Shown here piece by piece: positions 11,690-22,560 of a stretch of 64,000 nucleotides of DNA (position 1 is the stretch's first letter; each line of letters opens with the position of its first letter). Source of the DNA: Tyto alba (Eukaryota > Chordata > Aves > Strigiformes > Tytonidae); the NCBI RefSeq assembly GCF_018691265.1, contig NW_024881328.1, positions 41,983,015 through 42,047,014 on the forward strand, given 5' to 3'. Position numbers and translations under genes: made by a program. The notes under the pieces are model-generated. The model saw only the letters and a program-made list of their open reading frames with translations. It was not told the origin of the DNA and ran no database searches.

Positions 11690-11965
11690 AGATGTTTAAG
11701 TGAATCCCATTTCTTTTGCATTGTAACAAATTTATGGTAATTATACATAATTTTATTTGGGATAAATATTTTAAGATGTGCTATCTGTTAATAGAGAAGC
11801 TCAGACTTTGTACATAACATTATAAATCATGTCCAGGAATAACCACACCCCAGTTTCTTCTTCAAATGAATGAACATGATTAAGAGGCAGAACACCACCA
11901 CATGGCTTTGTCGAGAAGCATTTGCTTAACTTTCTGTGAGTAGATATCTTTGACAATGTCACTGA
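11690..11965. promoter_or_regulatory. AT-rich block, candidate conserved non-coding element
   Basis: Strongly AT-rich, with clustered ATAATTTTATT, GGATAAATATT and TGTTAATAG words and no open frame. It differs visibly from the flanks but carries no diagnostic motif. It ends in an A/C-rich simple stretch (11978-11998). Confidence 0.22.
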
Positions 11966-12289
11966 AATATAATTTAAGAAAAAAAAAACAAAACAAAACT
12001 AGAGTGGAAGAGATAAGAGCTTTAAACAAGCTTATAGATGAAAGAAATGATCAAACTCATAGACAACTCGCATAATACAAAATGGGCACGTGCAGTAACT
12101 TTTTTTCTGCAAGTCATTAAGGTAATAGACCTTCTTCATGTCTTCGGCTCTCTGCGTGAAGAGACGGCAGGTAGTCTTTCTGGAGATGAACAATGAAGCA
12201 CTGGACATGTAGCTGCAGTAACAAGATAATGAAGAAGAACTGAAGTAAAAAGAAGAGAAGAGTGTCTTCACTGTATTCTCCTCACTACG

Positions 12290-12540
12290 TTTCCTGACTC
12301 TGCAGTGAAGATTTTCAGGCCAGGAGGATCTCTAATTTGCAGTTCTGAAGATGGTAAAGAATCTAGTCTGATCCCCTGGACAATATAAGTTGCAGAGCTC
12401 CTGTCACTAATGTTTACAGCAAGACAAAACATGATCGCAGCGAGGGTTATTGATGAGAGTAGAGGCTGTGAGTGATTTAAAGTAGACTCTAGCATCTGCT
12501 GTTCGTGGGAGATGGGCAAATAAACTTTCATCTGCTTGTG
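12290..12540 (-). mobile_element. Possible old CR1/L3-like LINE 3' remnant
   Basis: Near 12360 the plus strand reads AATCTAGTCTGATCCCCTGG, resembling the antisense 3' UTR of ancient amniote CR1/L3 LINEs (which carry the words ATCTAGTCTGA and CCTG). It lies in the same orientation as the LINE traces at 14.8 and 17.3 kb and could be the tail of the same element. Divergence is high and only short words match. Confidence 0.35.
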
Positions 12541-14789
12541 ACAAACTCTCCTAGCGTGATGTGGACAATATGGTTGTGCCTGCTGGAAGTGCTTACATGT
12601 GAGACAAGATATTTTGGGATGACTAATGTATTACGTCACTATCTGATATGTGGAAGGCTTTGAGTTCATATTTTTGCAACAAGCCTATGACTGGGCAGCA
12701 TCTCAGTATTCTTCCAAAATAAGAGAGCAGAGTGACCAGCTTAATGCATCCCTAAAATGCATCTAGGTTTAAGGTATGATCTCCATGCACCTGCTGCATA
12801 GTCCACAATATCATGGGCAAGCTTTAGAAACTACTGTCTTCCAGAGACATGGCAGATATTCCCAAATTACCTGTGGAGGTTATCCTGATTATCAATTAGA
12901 TGTTTCATTCTGGTTGCTGCATTCTTCATGTCACTTGTGCTAAGTCCAGCATGTGGAGCTGAATATGTTTTTAAGCTTTCTTTCGTCATTCCTGATGGCT
13001 CTCCAGAGCATGTCTTCAGTTACTCCTCTACAGCTGTGGGACCCTTCTGGCCCAGTTACCAAGACCTGGGTTCAATTTTCATGGGGATGTTCTTTTACAG
13101 TTGATTATTTTGGGAACCTGTGTCAACCTGGTCTTCAAAGTCATCTGCAGGACAGGGACTGGGAGACCCAAACTCAGACACCACTCTAAAACCTTAACCC
13201 ACACTTCTCTGCTGCAGTATACTAGCTTGATGCATTCGTTAGGCTGAGATATTTTTTTTTTCTCTGACATCCAGGGATTTTGTTTTCTTCTTAAAACATT
13301 GATGCTTTGAGCTGATGTAGTCATCTTTCATTCCTGCAGCTAGTTCTTGTGTTCACTTCTGCATCTTTAAATCAGCAGACAACAGTCTTTTTATAAAGTT
13401 GGAGTCTCTCTTCAGATCAACATTATTTAAAGATAAGATGCTATCTGTTGATCAGTTTGCTATTAGCATATTGGATGAGCTGTTTTTTAGCTAAAGCCAG
13501 CATTTTTCTAAGAATGTAAGCATCAAAGGATTTCTGATGACAGTGGGATTATTTAACTATGGCACAGAGTTATCTTGCTTGGGTTGGTCTTGAACTTTAG
13601 AGAAAGCAAACCAGAGTTGCAGTGAGCTTGGTTTGATAGTTAAAAAGATGGTATTGCACATGACAATCTCCCCAGCTGAAGTCCCATGAATGTGATGGGT
13701 TTCCCTGATCTGTGACCCTGGCTCTAATGAAAGGCTGGAAAACAGGAGAGGAAGCAGCTACAGCAGTGTAAGTGCCTTGCAGTTGTGCAGCTTAATTTGG
13801 CTTGTAGAAGATGCTTTACTGTGCAGAGCTTGTCCCTATATAGACACATTTAAGGATAGATTATACTCTAGGTAGTTTATGCGATGAATGTAAAAGTCCT
13901 TCCTTCAGAGAGTTGGGGGTTTTTGGGTGGGTTTTTCCCCTCCTGAAGGGTGGCTGAAACTTAAAATTATTTTCTATCTGGTGAAGGCTAGCTGCACACA
14001 GGAGAATCAGAGTCCAGCCCAGGGTTTAAGTCCAAGCTCTTTTTACAATTCACACCCTGTATTCTGGGAATACCTGTCATTACCATTTCCCGGCACAGGC
14101 ACCTCTTTTGCATAGCCGGGACAGCTCAGTCGGACTGGCTGTTGTCAAACTTGTGTTGTGAGGTTATGCTAGAGCATGTTGTAGACACTAAGCAGTGGAA
14201 AATAAATCTCAGCTTTGAGATTACTTGTTCTGGTGTCGGTTTTCTTATCTCTGTTGAGATGTCATCAATACCTATTTTTCCTAGTCTTGCATTTTCTTCC
14301 ACCAAACTTCCAGCTGATGGCTTTTGCTGCTTTATATTGAGAGAATCCTCTGCACAATGTTTCTGTTTCTTCTTCCCGTCAGTGTGTGCTCTGATCAGCG
14401 ATGCCCTTTTAACACTGGGGACTCTCCAGAATGTTTTCCAGGTTTCCCAATAATTCATAGAGTTCTTCTCCAAACCTTGCCAGTCTTATGCATGGCTTCC
14501 TTGGGACAGTTATGCTTCAAGGTTAAAGAGAGGACTGTCTCCTCGTGGTCCTGAGGCTGTGCATGAAATATCTGGAAACTTTTTTAGCTAGGGAGTTTTA
14601 CAGAGAACTTGGTTTTAGCTGACAATTGACACCTGCTTGTTCCTTTCTTACGGTGGCTAGGACAGTCTTATTTTGTGAGAATGGTTTGCTTTCCTAGTTC
14701 TTAGAGATGACCTCATTTGGCTGCATTTGAACATGCCTCTGTCTAGCAGTCTGATCTCTCTGAAATTGTTTTTGCTATTTGGCCTTCTC
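12541..14789. other. Non-coding, probably degraded repeat background
   Basis: The frames (up to 115 codons, 14126-14473 minus) match nothing I recognise. If the LINE traces on either side belong to one element, this interval would hold its decayed C-terminal and 3' part plus inserted material. A tRNA-like word at 14115-14133 is listed separately. Confidence 0.45.
14115..14133 (+). other. Short tRNA-Lys-like 5' end (possible SINE head relic)
   Basis: These 19 bases resemble the acceptor and D-arm start of vertebrate tRNA-Lys (GCCCGGA, then AGCTCAGTCGG including the pol III A box) with about two differences. The following sequence does not keep the D-stem partner, anticodon stem or a B box (GGTTCRA), so it is not a functional tRNA. 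It could be the decayed head of a tRNA-derived SINE or a coincidence. Confidence 0.25.
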
Positions 14790-14990
14790 CAGTGATTTCC
14801 ATTATCTGCAAACTTAATCATAACTTAGTTGTAGGTATTGTAAAACAGGTTAATCCCACAAGATTCCCTGGACGTATCCCCTCCAAATGCTGATTCCCTA
14901 TTGATAATTAAACTTTGAGACCTGTCAATTAACCAGTTTTTGTTCTATGGCCTGTGCATAGCATTAGTATTGTAACACAATAGTAACTGA
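14790..14990 (-). pseudogene. Ancient CR1/L3-type LINE reverse-transcriptase relic
   Basis: Read on the minus strand, 14801-14821 translates as MIKFADN, the position and wording of the RT catalytic motif (F/YADD) in CR1 ORF2, with the second Asp lost. The DNA on its 5' side (plus 14880-14950, with CCCTGGACG and ACCTGTCAATTAACCAG) matches the arrangement seen antisense in amniote CR1/L3 copies, where it encodes the segment before FADD. Frames are broken by stops and indels. This is a fossil, much older than the CR1 copy at 28 kb. Confidence 0.6.
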
Positions 14991-16262
14991 AATGGAACAT
15001 CCTTTAAATATTTCTTAATTTGTCTTCATCCTGACTACTGCAGTGCATCCAGGATTGATTCTGAGAGTCTATAAAACATTGAACTGAAGACTGGATGGAA
15101 AATGTAAGGAGTCTTCCACTTATCTTGGGACTACCCTTGTTCAAAGGGTTTTCGAATGTCAATCTGAACAGTCCAGAGGATTCTTTTCGAAAAGATTTCT
15201 AACTTATCAGATATTAGTAGTTTCCATTTAACATTGCTTCTTGGAATGGAAAGGTTTTCAACATGACTTGAATGCTTCCTTTAGCTGGTTTTTGAAGGAA
15301 ATAAAATATGTGGTTAAGCTGTCTCTTCCTTATACCTCAGTAGCTTCCAAACCCATTATCAAGTCAAGTCAAAATTAGCAAGAAAAGATGCTTTCTCTAA
15401 AACATGAATGTCTTTATAGTCTTGTGAATACAGGCTTCTCTATGGAGGAGAAAAACCTTATCAACTAACTCCATAGAGGGGAACTGTGGTGTGGGGTCAC
15501 CACTGACATGCACTTTCCTACATAGAAAGTAACTGGGTTTGTGTATGCTCCAAGCATGAGACACATCAGGCAGACCCCCTTTAAATGTCTGGAGAATTCA
15601 ACCATGAGACTTAAATTGCTGCTATTTTTTTTAATATGGCAAGGAGGAAGCAGAGGGCGATATCTATCAGCAGATAAGAGACCACTGAAAAGCTGCAAGA
15701 GTTTTAGGAGAATGTGGAGCTGGAGCAGACTTGCCTGTTGACCTTTCTGAGGCAGTGGAGGGGAAATCAGCAGAAGAGATGGCTTGCTGATTACTAAGCC
15801 ACTATGAAGACTAAGATAGGAGATCATTGGGAGAACCTACCAGCTGTTTTTTGAATTAAATAGATTGGGGAAAATAAATCCAAAGAAATTCAGAGGTTCT
15901 TAACTGGGGGCTGCTGTGGCCAGAGAAGACACCTTTGTGGTGGAGACATTTAGGAGTTTCTGATGGAGATAGCAAGGAACTGCTGGGAGATGGATTTTTG
16001 ACACAAAGGATTACTAAAAGCTTGAGACATACCTCAGACCTGTCAGTGTTGGGGGGGGGGGGTGTCTCTCTGTGGACTTTATTGAAATGACTGATAGGGG
16101 GTACAAGAATGGGGAGTGTTTGTGTGTGGTGTACCACGTTTGGGACAGTGAGGCTGCAGTGCTGAAAGTGAGTTTGGTTCCTCAGAAGATATTGCATGTT
16201 GTTTGAAAAAAAATGGCCCCAGTGTAAGTAGAGGACCCATGACTGATCTTTGGAGGGTGCAG

Positions 16263-16292
<30 letters not shown>
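16263..16292 (+). repeat. Poly(A) tract, 30 bases
   Basis: Uninterrupted run of 30 A, the longest homopolymer in the window. No AATAAA lies in the 30 bases before it and no gene-like sequence precedes it, so I do not call it a retrocopy tail. Length polymorphism is likely. Confidence 0.9.
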
Positions 16293-16296
<4 letters not shown>

Positions 16297-16670
16297 ACAG
16301 TGGCTATTACCAAGGGTGTTAGACACAAGTAGAAGGCAATGCCTCTGCCTGTTCCCAAATGCAGAACAAATAATTAATCTCTGCATTATTTTTGTCATAC
16401 CAGAAATAGCAGCATTGTTATTGCAAGGCTTCTTTAAGCTCTTGTGAAGTTGTCTGGATGTTGAATTATTTCCTTTCCCAATGAATATAAACTAGGAATG
16501 AAATAACTGATTTGCATCAAATCCCTCCATACTTTTTCCTTCTCTTCATGAAGATTACATGTCTCACATCACTTATACTGGTCTTTCATCCACAGGCTTT
16601 TTAAAACAGCAATCTGCCTTGAATAGTTGTATTTGTGGTTGTCTAGCACCTGTTTGGTTTTTGTTGTGTT

Positions 16671-16712
16671 GTTTTGTTTTGTTTTGTTTTGTTTTGTTTT
16701 GTTTTGTTTTGT

Positions 16713-16740
<28 letters not shown>
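16671..16740 (+). repeat. (GTTTT)14 pentanucleotide microsatellite
   Basis: Fourteen perfect GTTTT units (70 bp), preceded by a degenerate T/G lead-in and followed by CTTTCTTTG. The minus-strand frame over it reads as a KQNKT repeat, which is only translated microsatellite. The lack of interruptions suggests recent expansion. Confidence 0.95.
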
Positions 16741-16744
<4 letters not shown>

Positions 16745-16959
16745 CTTTGTTAGGAAAAATATCCTCACATTGACTTCTGTTAACTTCTTGCAACTTTTTT
16801 CCCCTGACTATGTTTGGTCTGAAATTTTTTCCTTTGGACACATAAGCTGGTATTTCATTAGTTTGGCATTTGCTTTGTCTGTGCATTAAAAGATTAGTGT
16901 GATTGCCTGCGCTGAAGCAGAGGCTGACTTTCAGTTCAGCTGTCTTTCTGTATTTCTCT

Positions 16960-17720
16960 GCCCAGACGAAGGTCTGTGTCAGCATGGCTCTGCAGGGGAG
17001 CCAGCTTTAGAGACGCTTTTGGTAAATTCTGAAAAAATTTTAGATAAGCCTCCCCAGGACTGTAAGTCTTTGGAAATGTCAGGATGAATCACTCGGACTG
17101 CTTCCCTGTAAGAGTTTACTTCGCTTTTTGTGGAGAAGGAGCTTAATGACCCTCCCATCACTTAGTTCATAGCAGCCAGCACTCTCCTGGTGTGCTGGCA
17201 GGGCATGGGCTGGAGATAACGTCCCTCTAACCACCTGCAACTCATGGATAATGCCATCGCAGAGCACCCCTGCCCAAACAGGTTATGAGCACTGGCTTCT
17301 TTTATATATTCCAATCATGCAAATTCCTCCCAGAAGGTTTCAGTGATACCAACTAGGTCAAATTTATGCTCTGTAAACGAGCAATTCCCATTTCTCTTGT
17401 TTATTACCCAGGCTCTTGCATCGGTGTAGAGGCAATTACAGAATTTTGTTTCATCCCTTGGTGACTTGATTAATGTTGCTCTTGACATCTTGGTTTCTTT
17501 GTGCTAAATGAATAGTCATTTCTTGTCTCTTCTCTTTCTTCTTCCCCTCCCTACCTCATCCTCTTATTCCTTGCTTCTCACTAGTTTAAAACCTTCCTTC
17601 TTCCCTCAGAATTTGACAGTCTCCTGGAGGAGCTCACAAACCCCCCTTGTCCTCCACAACCCCGTGCCTACATGCCTTTGTTCAGGAGCAGTTACCAGCA
17701 GGTTGCCTGAACCTTCCTCC
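16960..17720 (-). pseudogene. Ancient CR1/L3-type LINE endonuclease relic
   Basis: The minus strand of 17330-17362 reads FDLVGITETFW. GITET is the hallmark of the apurinic-type endonuclease at the start of CR1 ORF2. Just upstream (17363-17450 reversed) the frame reads LYTDAR followed by a segment matching the usual xGNKxxEL block after a one-base deletion, so the start of the endonuclease is present but frameshifted. Further 5' (17470-17720) only short words match the LINE 5' region. Beyond the motif the reading decays within about 150 bp. The same strand as the RT trace 2.5 kb away suggests one broken element. Confidence 0.65.
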
Positions 17721-17827
17721 TGTTTTCGCTTGTTCAAGTTACTTTGCAGGGTGCTGTACCCTGCGCTGATTTCAGCATTTTAAGCTGCTTTGAGAGCTCC
17801 AAATAGATTTTGGCAAGCACTTATTGT

Positions 17828-17918
17828 AGAATCATAGAATGGCTTGGTTCAGAAGGAGGGACCTTGAAAGGCCATTGAGTCCAACGCCAACAGGCACATC
17901 TTCAACTAGACCAATGCT
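17828..17918 (-). mobile_element. CR1 LINE, short 3'-end fragment
   Basis: AGAATCATAGAATGG begins the plus-strand image of a CR1 3' end: the rest of the CATAGAAT-type octamer, a GGAGGGACCTTGAAAGGCC block, then GAGTCCAACGCCAACAGGCA and ACTAGACCAATGCT. About 90 bp survive, as expected for the heavy 5' truncation of CR1. It is younger than the adjoining LINE relic. No clear target duplication is expected, since CR1 usually makes none. Confidence 0.85.
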
Positions 17919-18979
17919 AAAAGTGTTTCTGTTGCTCTTTACACCTTTCTCCGATTTTTATTTATTTTGCTGTTTGCAACATAGTGATGGAGATATTTTA
18001 ATACCTGAGCTTGCTTCTGACCCAAGTGAGCTGCTGCTTTTAAAAGCTCCATCTGGAGAAATCCTCCCTCTCTAAATGCATACAGGTAGTCAGAGCAGCC
18101 TTGATCTTAATGCACCACTGAATTATGACCAGAAACTAGGGCAAGCATAGAAATAGGAGCTCTTGCTTCAGCCAGGGAATGCAGAACCCAGTTGGAGGCT
18201 GCCTTGCTTTGAATGCTGTGCAGGTATGAGTGTAGAGATGAGTATTAGGCTGACTGATGCTTGAAGGACATTTTCGGCCTCCCACTGTGACTACGATTCA
18301 GTGATGGGCAGGGAGATGCAGGCAGTTTGCTCTTGCAGCTGGTTTCCATTTCAGGATGACATCCTGGCAGCCAGGGCTGTTCAGGGAAGGACAGATTTGT
18401 GAGAGAAGGAGGTTGGAACCACTTGTGAATCCAAGGTGAGAGCCCAAAATAGCTGCTTTTAATGGGTGGATTTGTCTGGACACTGCCTGGAAGAGAAAAG
18501 AAACGGTGACAGATAGGGAAGTCCTGGGTCCAGAGACCTCAGAAGGGGGAGAATATCTCAGGATCCGTATGGTACAGCTCGCTTTTGCTGTTATTATTGT
18601 GTCAGGAACACTTGTCAGGAGAGAAGGACCATTTTTGCTGCTACCTGAATTTCTTGTCTGCTTACTTTCCTCTCAGGGCCCACATTGCCTAGAGCCATCT
18701 GTGCTGGAAGATTTCTAAGTTTCAGTTATCTTTGGTAGAAGAGTGACTGAGGTGGGACATGAGGGTGGTTATATAGGTCCTATGGACTGAACACCTTCTA
18801 GGCATCCCTCTTGCTCCATAAGGACAGAAGATCTTCACCTGTGTCTTGAGCTTTTAATTCCAATCCTCCACTTCAGTGGGGAGAGCTGTTCTCCTACTCC
18901 ATAGAAAAGCCTGGTATGGCTGCTCTGTAAATGCAGTTCTGTGTCTGGGTGTCTGCACAAGGGCATTGCTTCTCTGTTC
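17919..18979. other. Non-coding unique sequence between CR1 fragment and LTR
   Basis: No recognisable gene or repeat. Short frames only (78 codons or fewer until the LTR). Confidence 0.6.
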
Positions 18980-18984
18980 CTTCC
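18980..18984. repeat. Target-site duplication, left copy (CTTCC)
   Basis: CTTCC precedes the TGTCGTGG end of the LTR and recurs at 19991-19995 directly after its other end. A 5-bp duplication is typical of ERVL and some class I retroviruses. Confidence 0.7.
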
Positions 18985-19157
18985 TGTCGTGGTCTGAGCT
19001 CAGAGGGCCACTGAACACCATGCAGCCGCTCACTGCCCTCACCCCCTCAGCACTGAGGAGACAATAAGCCAGGACTGGGATTTGAGATAGGACAGGGAAG
19101 GATGAATCACCATTGGCAAAAGGCAGACTTGTTAGGGGAAGAAAAAAAGAACATAAA

Positions 19158-19163
19158 TTTATT
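19158..19163 (-). terminator. LTR polyadenylation signal AATAAA
   Basis: AATAAA on the minus strand, about 670 bases downstream of the TATA-like box. It is followed on the minus strand by a T-rich stretch (plus 19141-19148 is A-rich), typical of a cleavage region. Confidence 0.6.
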
Positions 19164-19827
19164 GCAGACACTAACAACAACAACACTTAACAGACAGGGT
19201 AGGACAGTGAGAAGCATTCCCACATCTTGAGAACACCTTCCCCCCACCCCTCCCTTCTTCCCGGGCTCAGCTCTGCTCCCGATATCTCTACCTCCTCCCC
19301 CAGCGGTGCAGGGGCAGGGAATGGGGGGTGCAGGCAGTGCTGTCGCTTCTGCCATCTCCGGTGGGGGGAGCTTCTGGAACTTCCTCCCCCTGCTCCATCG
19401 TGGTCCCCCTCTCACAGGAGAGTCCTCCACAAAATTCTTGCAACTGGAGTCCCTCCCATGGGCTGCAGCCCTTCCCAAGCTGCTCCAGTGTGGGACACCC
19501 CCGCATGCTGCAATCCTCCCAGTGCTGAGCTACAACAGTGGGGGCTGCTTCTTCCCACAGGATCCCAGCCACCTTCAGGCAGAGCCACCTTAATTTACCA
19601 TATGAGGCCCCCACTACAGGCTGTATATCGGTGTCTGCTCCACTATAGACTTTCATAGGTGGTGGTGGGGGGGGGCCGCCCTGCCGTCTCACCACAGGAT
19701 ACAGGAGGGTCTCTGCTCCGGCACACCTCCCCCCTCCTTTCTTCCTCCGTTCCTCCACTGACCTTGGTGTCCACGCAGCTGCCGCAACTCCTCCTCACAA
19801 GTCCAACTCTTCCTCCCAGGTCCCATC

Positions 19828-19861
19828 TTAAATACGTTATCGCAGAGGTGCAGCTGATTGG
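19828..19861 (-). promoter_or_regulatory. LTR promoter: CCAAT box and TATTTAA
   Basis: On the minus strand, GAGCCAATCAGCTG is followed 22 bases later by TATTTAAGATGG. The CCAAT-to-TATA order and spacing fit a retroviral U3 promoter and set the element's orientation. Confidence 0.65.
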
Positions 19862-19990
19862 CTCAGTTTTGGTGCAGAAGTGGAGCTGATGTGGAGCTGG
19901 GGGAGCTTCGAGAAGCTTCTCACAGGGGGCCGCCCTGATAGCCCCCTCCCCTGCTACCCAAAACCCCACCACTCACTCAAACCCAGAACG

Positions 19991-19995
19991 CTTCC
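19991..19995. repeat. Target-site duplication, right copy (CTTCC)
   Basis: Exact repeat of 18980-18984. The next outer bases match less well (C versus G), so the duplication is 5 bp, not 6. Confidence 0.7.
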
Positions 19996-22264
19996 TTTCA
20001 AAGTAGACGTATGTAGTAAGAGATGAAGCCTCTGAAGACCTCTCAAAGAATGGATTGGCGTCTTCGCTGTAGGTATCAGAATTACTTATTGATTCAAGAC
20101 CACGGTTTTGTTCAATCGAGAGCATGATTTTCACTTCTGCAAACCAATTCAGTGGTAAGGTGAAAAGCTGCTGTTTTCCTCTTTGACTTTGACAGATGGT
20201 GCATGTTAGTCCTAAGCTGATACAGGGCTTGTCAGCTCCCCCGGGGTCTCAACATCTGGGTATAAATTTTAGAGACATTTTTCCAGTGAATAAATATAGA
20301 CACCTCCTGAACTAATTTCTTCTGAGCTAGAAAGACAAATTTTCAGATCTCCCTCTCCAGCTGGTCCACTGTCACCCTTCTCACCAGTGGGAAAGAGTAA
20401 ATATCTGCAATTGCTATCCCAGAGCCCTTCTTTTATGGTTGTGTGTCCTTCCTGTGGCTGGAGTCAACATCCTGATGCATTGCTGCTTCCCTAGAGACTC
20501 CCCTCATCCTTTCCAAATCTTATTGCCAGTGCTGTCACAGCCTGGAAAGGATGGATCTGGGGAAGAACCAACCAGTCAAATACAACCTCTTGTGTATCTT
20601 TAAAATCTGTTTTTACCAGCTCGTGCTCTGGCAGACGATCGCTCAGAGCCTTTCTGGTGCAGGGATCTGGGGACATAAAATCTAGGCGGGCACATTTACT
20701 TCCCTCAGACCATGATAATGGAGAAATGATTCACATTTATAGCTTTGGGAAGAGACGTGCTCAGCATTGATCCCATGGCACTCCCACACAGTCCTTGGGA
20801 AAACAAGGCTCCTTCCCTGTGCTGTTGGAAGACTGCGGCAGCTCATGATGCCAGGAAATCCGGGGAGAGCAATCAGCCTGTGGAAGCTAACGAAAGCCAG
20901 TGCAGGTCTCCTCTCCCTGGTTGAATTCTGGTTTGCTGCTTGGAGAAAGTCACCTTTATTCAAGCCTGGCAAATATTTGCTGAGCTGTGTTTTCGAGGTG
21001 AGGTAGCTGCTTTGCTTGCCCCACGCTCATCGTCCCTGTTGTGCACGTGCGTTTGGTGTATGTGTCGTTCATCACGCAGCGTGGGAGAAGCAGAGCAGAC
21101 CCTTGTGTTCTCAGGAGTGTGGGGAGAGGGGTAGAGCAGTCCTTTGGGTCAGGAAGTTGTTGAATATCACCGTGTTCGTGCCTCGGTGTTGAGCTGCTGG
21201 GGAGGATGGAGAAGCTGCTATCCAGGGTAGGAAACTGCTCTGGGAACAGCACCAGGCTGCAGGGCTGAAAAGGCTGTGCATCTCATCCCACCTGTGTCTA
21301 TCCTGACCACTGAAAACCAGTATCATCCACAGAGCACTTCATAGCTACACAAGCCTGAATAAACAAGCTCAGCGTAAAGGTGCTGCTTGTCTAAGCCATG
21401 CTTGAATAAATCCTTCCCTGGCTTCCTACTGACTCTACTTTTTCTACATACCTGCAAGCCCATACAGAGAAGAGACCAGAAGCACCCCTTCCACATGAAG
21501 CTGTCAGCTGTAATCAGCAATGAAGAACCATCTATCAGAGCCCAAGTTTCATTAGCCCTCAGCTTGCAAAAAACTTACCTTGCCCTTGTTTCAAGCTTGT
21601 TCCCAGCAGAGATGGAGGACTCAAGGCACTGAAACTGGCCCTTGTGATACCATCCTAAAGGAGGGACTAAAAATAGCTCAGTGGATTTGTAGAAAATCAT
21701 GCATTGCTTAAGCATCCTTTTGGGGGTTTTTCTCCTTTTTTTTTTTTTTTTTTTCTTGTTGAGAAATTATTTCTGCTGAGACCATGAGAGATGTTATGGC
21801 AGTGACCCTCAGGGGTAGGAAATCAAGCATCCCACTGAACAAGCATTTCCAGGGCTAGTGGTTCAGTGTGTGTAGGTGAGTACAGCCCTGCTAGCCAGGC
21901 AGGCACAGGACAACATTGGGATGCTTTCCGTGGCTTGGGAACCTGGACCTTGGATCTGAACTCTTTAACCCTTTCCCCAGGTTACAGGGATATCGTAAAA
22001 CGTTTTGACAGCTGAAACAGCCCGGAAATAGTGAGCTCGAAGCAATGTTTTCTCTTGTGTTCTCTTACCATTTGGTGAACGAGATGTATCATTTAGGAAC
22101 CCGGGCCAGGTCTGTTTGCTCAGGGCTGTTGTTTAATCAAGGAGTGCGAGTGGAGCTCTTCTCACAGTGTTTCTTCCCAGGTTTTCATACCACTGACAGC
22201 TGAATAATATTTTCCCACATGACTTCAGCTCAGCAGAGAGGACAAGCACCCAGCAAACGTGGCT
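19996..22264. other. Non-coding unique sequence
   Basis: No recognisable gene or repeat. A T19 tract lies at 21736-21754. Short overlapping frames only. Confidence 0.6.
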
Positions 22265-22560
22265 CAGATTTGACTGGTGTAATCGTTTGGATCACAATAT
22301 TTCAATATTTTTTCTTCCTTTTTTTTTTTTTTTTAATGTTTCCAGGGTTGTGTTTCTAGAGATATTTTTATGTTTCTAGAGCTTTCTATAGGCTTGATAA
22401 AATATGCAGGTTTTCCTGCTCAGCAATTGTAATTCTGCTATCTTTACTTTTGTCATATGTAGTAGTCATTTAGCAGCATTTTCCATTTGAATGACTGCAA
22501 TTTTAAACTCATTTATTCTGTTTATGAATGTTCAGAGAAAATCACTGCTCTCTTGCAGTG
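22265..22560. promoter_or_regulatory. AT-rich block, candidate conserved non-coding element
   Basis: Contains a T16 tract (22319-22334) and a near-tandem repeat of TGTTTCTAGAG around 22350-22381. Many ATTTTA and CAATTGTAATT words and no coding frame. Function is only a possibility. Confidence 0.22.

Larger units (their letters stand above)
14991..16959. other. Non-coding; probable decayed LINE body with simple-sequence insertions
   Basis: This interval lies between the RT and endonuclease traces of the ancient minus-strand LINE. I cannot read any convincing ORF2 segment here. The minus frames of 120 and 180 codons (15465-15827, 15856-16398) do not resemble CR1. It contains a 12-base G run (16051-16062), an A30 tract and the (GTTTT)14 array, listed separately. 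Confidence 0.45.
18985..19990 (-). mobile_element. Solo LTR of an avian endogenous retrovirus (ERVL-like), minus strand
   Basis: A 1,006-bp element bounded by a 5-bp direct repeat. The plus-strand image starts TGTCGTGGTCTGAGC and ends CAAACCCAGAACG; the terminal CA appears mutated to CG. It contains words I recall from a high-copy bird LTR: ACCTTGGTGTC, AAATACGTTATC, GCTGATTGGCTCAG, GAAGCTTCTCACAG. Sense is minus: CCAAT (19857-19861), then TATTTAA (19828-19834), then AATAAA (19158-19163). That gives a U3 of about 150 bp, an unusually long R of roughly 640 bp and a U5 of about 150 bp. No internal viral genes flank it. The minus-strand frames inside (123, 156 and 109 codons) are non-coding LTR read through. 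The class assignment rests on the 5-bp duplication. Confidence 0.8.

Noticed and set aside
16569..16985. 138-codon minus frame with KQNKT repeats
   Set aside because: It is the translation of the (GTTTT)14 microsatellite and flanks.
19107..19972. Several frames of 95-156 codons on both strands
   Set aside because: They lie inside the solo LTR, which is non-coding.
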